Below, one piece after another: positions 1 through 4,781 of a stretch of DNA of 6,184 nucleotides. Under the pieces are notes generated by a model. That model was not told the DNA's origin, searched no databases, and worked only from the letters and a program-made list of their open reading frames with translations. Source of the stretch: a bacterium (GTDB lineage Bacteria > Bacteroidota > Bacteroidia > Bacteroidales > UBA932). The translations under genes and the position numbers were made by a program. Location of the stretch: contig SFUD01000044.1 in NCBI GenBank assembly GCA_004561775.1, forward strand, positions 1 to 6,184. The letters run 5' to 3'. The first letter of the stretch is position 1, and the number at the start of each line of letters is the position of its first letter.

Positions 1-11
1 CTGCTGGCAGT

Positions 12-81
12 TTGCCACGAGGCGGCATTGGCTCCCGAAGAGGGAGGGGACCCGCGTGCGGGGAGGACCGCCGAGTGGCAA
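12..81. repeat. GC-rich imperfect inverted repeat with two inner hairpins
   Basis: Bases 12-25 pair with 68-81 in 12 of 14 positions: TTGCCAC with GTGGCAA, two mismatches, then GGCGG with CCGCC. Two smaller stems lie inside: CTCCC (32-36) with GGGAG (42-46), and CCCG (51-54) with CGGG (59-62). Folded as a single strand this would form a three-way junction. AGTGGCA is also tandemly repeated at 74-80 and 81-87. No T-tract follows on either strand, so it does not look like an intrinsic terminator. It lies beyond the 3' end of the minus-strand operon. It may be a copy of a dispersed palindromic element (REP-like), but this window holds only one copy, so that is a guess. Confidence 0.5.
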
Positions 82-108
82 GTGGCACAGAGGGCTCTCC
101 GACATACT

Positions 109-154
109 GCTCCGACGTGGTGCATGAAGTGGCGCTCCGACGTGGCGCATGAAG
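109..154. repeat. Direct repeat, two 21-bp copies
   Basis: The 21-mer beginning GCTCCGACGTGG occurs at 109-129 and 134-154 with one T/C difference at its 13th base, a period of 25 bp. Since 25 is not a multiple of three, the repeat would change frame in any coding reading. Function is unknown. It sits between the stem-forming element on the left and the GCAAC-rich repeats on the right, as part of one repeat-rich intergenic stretch. Confidence 0.75.
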
Positions 155-184
155 GCGTCTATGGTCTGCGCGGGAGAGGTTGCT

Positions 185-330
185 GACTGCGCGGGACGGT
201 GCAACGACTGCGCGGGACGACATACCAATGCGCGCAACGTAGCAACTGTCGCGCAGAACGACATACCAATGCACGCAACGTAGCAACCCGACGCGCAGAA
301 CAGCGCAACCAATGTGCAACACAGTGCAAC
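185..330. repeat. Cluster of degenerate direct repeats rich in GCAAC
   Basis: Several repeat families interlock here. GACTGCGCGGGACG occurs exactly at 185-198 and 206-219 (period 21). A 30-mer occurs at 217-246 and 258-287 (period 41) with one mismatch. CGCGCAGAAC occurs at 250-259 and 292-301. GTGCAAC occurs at 199-205, 314-320 and 324-330. The shared core GCAAC appears eight times in the same orientation, starting at 201, 234, 242, 275, 283, 305, 316 and 326. Periods of 21, 25 and 41 bp do not preserve a reading frame, so a protein repeat is unlikely. No gene, tRNA or other recognisable element was seen in bases 1-381. The role is unknown: a decayed tandem repeat, a clustered protein-binding site, or part of a mobile element are all possible. 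Confidence 0.75.
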
Positions 331-381
331 TGAAGGCTCTTTGAACTCTTGGCGGCTTTGCTTCTGGAGGCTTAAGTCTCC

Positions 382-1209
382 CTATAGTGAGGCGGCCTCT
401 TTCTTAAGAAAGGCTTCTGCAATCGGAAGGTGCTCGGGACGGCCCACGTCAATGAGTGTGAGGTTGGGGTCTATGTAGCCCTTAATTTGGTATCGGGAGG
501 CGTTGGCAAGGTAGAAATCCACTATCGGGAAGCGCTCCGGCCACTCCTGCATAAGTTGGAATACAGCAGGAGAGATGATGTGCGTGCCTGCAAAGGCATA
601 TTTTTTCAGCGAGTACTCCTGCAGGAACTCCTCTATGGCCTCCGCCTGAAAGAGCGAGTCCGTGCCGTACTTTGCAAGGTCTGCTGCAAACTCCTCCTTG
701 AGTTGCTCATAAGGGCTCCTGAAGAGCCCACTCTCCATATTAACCCAGCCGCAGAGGAGGTTATTGCTGTCAAATACAAAGTAGCGGCTTGTTTTGCGGT
801 TGCTTACCAGCAAGGTTGCAAGCGGAGGGGTTGCCGCATCTTTATGCGCCTCCATAAAGGCCTGCAGATTAAGGTTGGAGAGAATATCCACATTATGCGC
901 AAGAAAGGGCTCCCCATTGTCCAGGAACTTTGCAGCGTGCTTTATGCCACCGCCTGTTTCCAGCGGCTGACTCTCTTCCAAAGAGATGGAGATATTTGCG
1001 CCAAAGTCATTATTGTGCAGATACTCAATCACTTTATCTGCAAAATGATGCACATTTACCACAATCTCCGTAAATCCTGCGCTCTTAAGTTTTGCTATAA
1101 GATGCCCCAGCAGAGGCTTGCCGCCCACCTCTACAAGCGCCTTTGGAATAGTCTCCGTTATGGGCTTTAGCCTAGTGCCCAGCCCTGCGGCAAAAATCAA
1201 TGCCCTCAT
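382..1209 (-). CDS. MurU-like sugar-1-phosphate nucleotidyltransferase
   Basis: This is a predicted cytoplasmic enzyme that joins a sugar-1-phosphate to a nucleotide, giving an NDP-sugar and pyrophosphate. The 275-residue protein has the family's N-terminal signature AAGLGTRL (7-14) followed by PKAL (22-25). It also has VNVHH (51-55), LETGGG (83-88), a probable metal-binding Asp108 in HNVDIL, the FAGTHIISP strand (206-214), and a second acidic site at Asp254 in LIDVGRPE. The pattern resembles MurU (N-acetylmuramate-1-phosphate uridylyltransferase) and related mannose- or glucose-1-phosphate transferases. MurU is favoured because an AmgK-like kinase lies just upstream, 13 bp away on the same strand; in Pseudomonas AmgK and MurU act in sequence in peptidoglycan recycling. 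The protein is longer than the roughly 225-250 residues I expect, owing to a charged, probably helical insertion near residues 161-200. ATG at 1209 places the nucleotide-binding loop at the N terminus, as usual. Family assignment is firm; the sugar and nucleotide are inferred. Confidence 0.88.
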   Translation of the reverse strand: MRALIFAAGLGTRLKPITETIPKALVEVGGKPLLGHLIAKLKSAGFTEIVVNVHHFADKVIEYLHNNDFGANISISLEESQPLETGGGIKHAAKFLDNGEPFLAHNVDILSNLNLQAFMEAHKDAATPPLATLLVSNRKTSRYFVFDSNNLLCGWVNMESGLFRSPYEQLKEEFAADLAKYGTDSLFQAEAIEEFLQEYSLKKYAFAGTHIISPAVFQLMQEWPERFPIVDFYLANASRYQIKGYIDPNLTLIDVGRPEHLPIAEAFLKKEAASL

Positions 1210-1222
1210 AAAGCCTCAACTT

Positions 1223-2644
1223 CTAAAATATCTGCTCTATATCCTGCTCCCTATGATAAAGAATCACCTTAACATTAAACTTTTGCGCAATGTGCTCCGC
1301 CAGGTGCTGCGCGCAATAGACAGAGCGGTGCTGCCCTCCGGTGCAACCGAAGGAGAACATAAGATTTGTAAACTTGCGCTGTATGTAGCGCTGCACGTGT
1401 GCATCCGCAAGGGCATATACATTATCCAAAAACTTAAGCACTCCGCCATCTGCCTCAAGAAAATCCACAACCTCCTTATCCGTGCCAATAAAGTGCTTGT
1501 AGTGGTCATATTTGCCTGGGTTCTCAATTGCCCTGCAATCAAATACATAGCCTCCTCCATTTCCCGATGTGTCCGAAGGGATGCCCTTCTTGTATGCAAA
1601 TGAGAAGATTCTTACCTCCAGCTGGCGCTCCTTTGCAATATCATTAAACTGGCGCATATTGGTAAGCTCTGTAAGCAATTCCTGCAGGTACGGATACTCA
1701 TAGAAAGGTTTGCTCTTTATAAGCTTGCGCAGATTGTCTATTGCAAATGGCACACTCTGCAGAAAATGGGGTTTCTTCTCAAAATAGCCGCGGAATCCGT
1801 ATGCTCCAAGCACCTGCATTGTGCGGAAGAGGACAAAGTGGCGCAGCTTGTCATAAAAGAGCCCATCCTCTATGCTTATATAGTTCTTAAGCTCTTCCCG
1901 ATATGTCTCTATAAGCACCCTCTTAAGCTCCTCCGAGTAGTTTGCCTTTGCCTGCCACACAAAAGAGGCAAGGTCGTAATAGATTGGCCCCTTTCTGCCG
2001 CCCTGAAAATCTATGAAATAGGGCGCTCCATTATAAATCATCACATTCCTGGCCTGGAAATCTCTGTAGAGGAAGGTCTCCGAGCGGCTCTCCTCCAGCA
2101 GGTTGGCAGAGAGTTTCTGAAAATCATCGTGCAATTTTATCTCGCTGAATTCCAACCCTGTAGCCTTAAGGAAACAATACTTGAAATAGTTAAGGTCAAA
2201 AGAGACCATACGCTCATCAAAAGAGGGCTGAGGGAAACAGATGGAGTAGTCCAGCCCCTCTCCTCCAACAAACTGCAAGCGCGGCAACTCCTTTATGGCA
2301 CTCTTTAGCAATTCCACCTCCTCTGCAGAGTAGCTTCCTGCCTCTCTTCCCTTTGCAACAGCATTGAAGAGAGTTAAATCTCCAAGGTCCTGCTGAAGAT
2401 AGAAACGCTTGTCTTCACTTACTGCATACACCTCCGGAACATTCAGTCCCTTTCTCTTAAAGTCCCTGTCTATCTCTATAAATGCAATATTCTCATCTAC
2501 AGATGTTCCTGCAGCTCCAATCAGAGAGGTCTCTCCGCTCTTAACCCTAAAATAGCGTCTGTTGCTTCCGCTGGATGGCAACTCCTCTATACTCTCCGGC
2601 CTCTCTCCGGTATATTTTAAAAATAGATCTGCTATCTGTTTCAT
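1223..2644 (-). CDS. AmgK-like sugar kinase fused to RapZ C-terminal domain
   Basis: This is a two-domain protein (473 residues from ATG 2644; residue numbers here count from the alternative upstream ATG at 2662). Residues 1 to about 335 are an aminoglycoside-phosphotransferase-type kinase: GSNRRYF (32-38) as the nucleotide loop, YRDFQARNVM (199-208) as the catalytic loop with Asp201 and Asn206, and FIDFQGGRKGPIYYD (216-230) with metal-binding Asp218. These resemble AmgK, the anomeric kinase for N-acetylmuramate and N-acetylglucosamine, with Tyr for the usual His of HRD. Residues about 347-479 match the C-terminal half of RapZ, including GYVFDCR (371-377) and FGCTGGQHRSVY (438-449). The N-terminal P-loop domain of RapZ is absent. 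E. coli RapZ senses glucosamine-6-phosphate through this half, so it may regulate the attached kinase (inference). The basic RNA-binding tail of E. coli RapZ is replaced by an acidic end. The gene leads a two-gene operon with the MurU-like gene. Start 2644 is preferred because the -7 box lies 3 bp from ATG 2662; without the six extra residues the protein begins MKQIADLF. Confidence 0.87.
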   Translation of the reverse strand: MKQIADLFLKYTGERPESIEELPSSGSNRRYFRVKSGETSLIGAAGTSVDENIAFIEIDRDFKRKGLNVPEVYAVSEDKRFYLQQDLGDLTLFNAVAKGREAGSYSAEEVELLKSAIKELPRLQFVGGEGLDYSICFPQPSFDERMVSFDLNYFKYCFLKATGLEFSEIKLHDDFQKLSANLLEESRSETFLYRDFQARNVMIYNGAPYFIDFQGGRKGPIYYDLASFVWQAKANYSEELKRVLIETYREELKNYISIEDGLFYDKLRHFVLFRTMQVLGAYGFRGYFEKKPHFLQSVPFAIDNLRKLIKSKPFYEYPYLQELLTELTNMRQFNDIAKERQLEVRIFSFAYKKGIPSDTSGNGGGYVFDCRAIENPGKYDHYKHFIGTDKEVVDFLEADGGVLKFLDNVYALADAHVQRYIQRKFTNLMFSFGCTGGQHRSVYCAQHLAEHIAQKFNVKVILYHREQDIEQIF

Positions 2645-2665
2645 TACGCTAAATTTCTTCATCTA

Positions 2666-2695
2666 CAAAGATAATGCTTTTCCAATAACTGAAAA
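2666..2695 (-). promoter_or_regulatory. Minus-strand promoter of the kinase operon
   Basis: Read on the minus strand, TATCTTTG (2673 down to 2666) is a perfect match to the Bacteroidota -7 consensus TAnnTTTG. Seventeen bases upstream of it lies TTTTC (2695-2691), a weak stand-in for the -33 TTTG element. Transcription would start around 2660, at or just inside the upstream ATG (2662). This leaves about 16 nt of leader before ATG 2644 and favours the latter as the true start. The -33 region nearly abuts the -7 box of the divergent pncB promoter. Confidence 0.7.
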
Positions 2696-2707
2696 TCACT
2701 ACCTTTG
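2678..2707 (+). promoter_or_regulatory. Plus-strand promoter of pncB-pncA
   Basis: TACCTTTG (2700-2707) is a perfect TAnnTTTG -7 box. TTTTC (2678-2682) lies 17 bases upstream as a weak -33 element. The ATG of pncB at 2729 follows the box by 21 bases, exactly the spacing seen in the opposite direction for the kinase gene. Transcription should begin near 2712, giving a leader of roughly 17 nt. That is too short for a riboswitch, and no Shine-Dalgarno sequence is evident. Confidence 0.75.
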
Positions 2708-2728
2708 TATATTTATAAAAAAGTTGTC

Positions 2729-4204
2729 ATGAACCTGAAAACAAGTTACTGTTCCGACAAATATCAATATACAATGGGCAAATCCTTCTACGATTATGGT
2801 ATGAAGGATAAGATTTCCGTCTTCAACCTCTTCTTCAGAAAGGCACCGGACAACAACAACTGGTCTGTGGTCTCAGGAGTGCAGGAGGTTTTGGAGATGA
2901 TAGAGTCGCTTGGAAGCGAGCCGGAGAGCTTCTATGAGAAATTTATTCCGGGAGAGGAGTATCGGGAGTTCCGCAAATACCTCAGCACAATGAAATTCAC
3001 CGGCAATGTCTATGCTATGAGGGAGGGCGAGATTGCCTTTCCAAAGGAGCCTATCATTACTGTGGAGGCCCCAATCATTGAGGCTCAGGTGTTGGAGACT
3101 CCAATGCTCTGCATAATGAACCACCAGATGGCAATTGCCACAAAGGCCAGCAGGGTAACAAGGAGCACCTCAAAACCGGTAAGCGAGTTTGGTTCCAGAA
3201 GGGCGCACGGGCCTTGGGCTGCCACAATGGGCGGCAAGGCTGCTGTGATTGGCGGCTGCGCAAATACCTCCAATATCCTTACCGCAGCAATGTTCAACAC
3301 CACCTGCACCGGTACAATGGCCCACAGCTATGTAACCTCCTTCGGCTGCTCCATCAATGGGGAGAGGGAGGCCTTCAAAACCTATATCTCTACCCACAAG
3401 GGAGAGCCTATGATTCTGCTTATAGATACTTACGACACCCTCAACTGCGGACTTCCAAATGCAATTGCAGCGTTTAAGGAGTGCGGCGTAGATGACAACT
3501 ATCCACAGGGGTACGGCATAAGGCTGGATAGCGGAGACCTTGCATACCTAAGCAGGCAGTGCCGCAGCATCTTGGACCAGAACGGCCTCAAAAAGTGCAA
3601 AATCTTTGCAACAAACTCCCTGGATGAGTACCTCATTACAGAACTGGAGCGGCAGGATGCGCAGATAGACTCTTACGGAGTGGGCGATGCAATTGCAACC
3701 AGCAAGCACAATCCTTGCTTTGGCAATGTTTACAAGCTGGTTCAGATAGATGGAGAGCCGGTGCTCAAGAGGTCGGAAGATAAGGTAAAACTCATAAACC
3801 CAGGCTTCCAGATAACCTACAGAATAATCTACAAAGATGCGTTTGAGGCAGATGTAACCTGCCTTAGGGGAGATGCAACCAGCAGACGCATAGAGAATTG
3901 CGAGGAGCTCTACCTGCAGGACGAGTACGACGAAACCAAGAACCGCACCTATCCTGCCGGCAGCTACAAATGGAAGATTCTGCAGGAGGAGGTTATGAAG
4001 GAGGGCAAGATTATTGCAAAGGAGAGAACTTTGGAGCAAAAGAGGGCATACTATTTTGAGAACCTCTACAGCTTTAACGAGACAGAGAGGAGAATAATAA
4101 ATCCGCACTACTATAAGGTGGATATCTCAGACGAGCTCTATGACCTTAAGCTCAATCTAATAAACAAGATAATCGGAGAGATTAAAGAACTAAAAAGAAG
4201 ATAA
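2729..4204 (+). CDS. pncB: Nicotinate phosphoribosyltransferase
   Basis: The enzyme joins nicotinate with phosphoribosyl pyrophosphate to give nicotinate mononucleotide, using ATP, and is the entry step of the Preiss-Handler route to NAD in the cytoplasm. The 491-residue protein carries the family landmarks. These are an N-terminal YCSDKYQYTMGKSFY segment (7-21), SEFGSRRAHG (152-161), GTMAHS (195-200) with the probable phosphorylated catalytic His199, LIDTYDTLNCG (231-241), GIRLDSGDL (263-271) with the phosphoribosyl-binding acidic residues, and GVGDAIAT (317-324). Length fits the longer bacterial form. An in-frame TTG at 2705 would add eight residues but lies inside the promoter -7 box, so ATG 2729 is chosen. 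The nicotinamidase gene follows after 2 bp, so the two almost certainly share a transcript and supply consecutive reactions. The open frame is intact, with no sign of damage or transfer. Confidence 0.96.
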   Translation: MNLKTSYCSDKYQYTMGKSFYDYGMKDKISVFNLFFRKAPDNNNWSVVSGVQEVLEMIESLGSEPESFYEKFIPGEEYREFRKYLSTMKFTGNVYAMREGEIAFPKEPIITVEAPIIEAQVLETPMLCIMNHQMAIATKASRVTRSTSKPVSEFGSRRAHGPWAATMGGKAAVIGGCANTSNILTAAMFNTTCTGTMAHSYVTSFGCSINGEREAFKTYISTHKGEPMILLIDTYDTLNCGLPNAIAAFKECGVDDNYPQGYGIRLDSGDLAYLSRQCRSILDQNGLKKCKIFATNSLDEYLITELERQDAQIDSYGVGDAIATSKHNPCFGNVYKLVQIDGEPVLKRSEDKVKLINPGFQITYRIIYKDAFEADVTCLRGDATSRRIENCEELYLQDEYDETKNRTYPAGSYKWKILQEEVMKEGKIIAKERTLEQKRAYYFENLYSFNETERRIINPHYYKVDISDELYDLKLNLINKIIGEIKELKRR

Positions 4205-4206
4205 CT

Positions 4207-4767
4207 ATGCTTAAAAAGAGAACCACCCACATAATTGTGGATATGCTTTACGATTTCATAGACGGCTCGCTTGCCTGCTCCAATGCGGAGGCTGCAGTGG
4301 AGAATGCGGTGAAATATATTAATGAGCATCCCGATGACAAAGTGCTCTATGTCTGCGATTCTCATCCTGCAGAGCACAGCTCCTTTAAGGATAATGGCGG
4401 GCAATGGCCCGCACACTGCGTTGCGGGAACTCGCGGAGCGGCAATCCACAAGGCATTCTACCAGATTGAGAATCCAAAGAACAGACCCAACGAGGAGAAT
4501 ACCTTCCGCAAGGGCGAGAGCTTTAACGTAGAGCAGTATTCCGGTTATGCCGGCAAGAATGCAGAGAATGAGTATCTCTTTGAGTGCGCAACCAAGGAGG
4601 TAGTAATAAGCGGCATCGCAACAGAGTTTTGCGTAAAGAATACCGCTATGGAGTTCCTCAACGACAACTTTGACGTAACGGTGCTTAAGGATAACCTGGG
4701 CTATGTGGATGCCAAGGGGCACGAGAAGGCTCTTGAGGAGATGAAAGCGGCAGGAATTAAGATTTAA
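4207..4767 (+). CDS. pncA: Nicotinamidase
   Basis: This isochorismatase-fold hydrolase converts nicotinamide to nicotinate and ammonia, feeding the nicotinate phosphoribosyltransferase encoded just upstream. The 186-residue protein has the full catalytic triad expected by comparison with PncA: Asp12 in VDMLYDF, Lys102 in FRKGES, and Cys142 in GIATEFCVKN. It also shows the metal-site pattern Asp51, His53, His57 (CDSHPAEH) and His70 (QWPAHCVAGT). The GIATEFC stretch holds the cis-peptide region that precedes the nucleophile. Length is typical for a single-domain bacterial enzyme. The gene starts 2 bp after the pncB stop in an A-rich context without a strong ribosome-binding sequence, consistent with coupled translation. 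Members of the fold also hydrolyse isochorismate or other amides, but the metal ligands and the pncB neighbour make nicotinamidase the clear choice. Confidence 0.96.
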   Translation: MLKKRTTHIIVDMLYDFIDGSLACSNAEAAVENAVKYINEHPDDKVLYVCDSHPAEHSSFKDNGGQWPAHCVAGTRGAAIHKAFYQIENPKNRPNEENTFRKGESFNVEQYSGYAGKNAENEYLFECATKEVVISGIATEFCVKNTAMEFLNDNFDVTVLKDNLGYVDAKGHEKALEEMKAAGIKI

Positions 4768-4781
4768 TACCATATTACCAT

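Larger units (their letters stand above)
2666..2707. promoter_or_regulatory. 42-bp imperfect palindrome spanning both divergent promoters
   Basis: Bases 2666-2707 form a dyad centred between 2686 and 2687, with 15 of 21 positions symmetric. Six of the symmetric positions are the TA and TTTG of the two -7 boxes. Nine of the remaining 15 also match, including the TTTTC/GAAAA blocks (2678-2682 and 2691-2695). Symmetry beyond the promoter consensus makes an operator for a dimeric regulator possible, but a mirror-image pair of similar promoters would produce much of the same pattern. No known operator was recognised. Confidence 0.5.

Noticed and set aside
1..264. Minus-strand coding region running off the left edge from ATG 264
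   Set aside because: The translation is repeat-derived and rich in Cys, Pro, Arg and Ser, with no recognisable domain. The 25- and 41-bp DNA repeats break frame. It is reported only as a compositional oddity.
185..330. CRISPR array
   Set aside because: Repeat units overlap, vary in length (14, 30 and 7 bp) and period (21, 41 and about 10), and no regular unique spacers separate them. No cas gene is nearby.
367..380. Hairpin GAGGC-TTAA-GTCTC as terminator of the minus-strand operon
   Set aside because: The stem is only five pairs with one G-T pair on the plus strand and an A-C mismatch on the minus strand. It overlaps the approach to the stop codon, and no T-tract follows in the direction of the operon.
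430..1170. Plus-strand 246-codon open frame opposite the MurU-like gene
   Set aside because: The minus-strand protein carries clear family motifs, while the plus-strand translation is Cys/Leu/Val-rich with no recognisable feature.
2705..2728. TTG start for pncB adding eight residues
   Set aside because: The TTG is the end of the TAnnTTTG promoter box, upstream of the expected transcription start, so it cannot be in the message.
3548..4108. Antisense 186-codon open frame opposite pncB
   Set aside because: It is fully contained in the conserved pncB frame, with leucine/valine-rich shadow composition and no promoter or motif.
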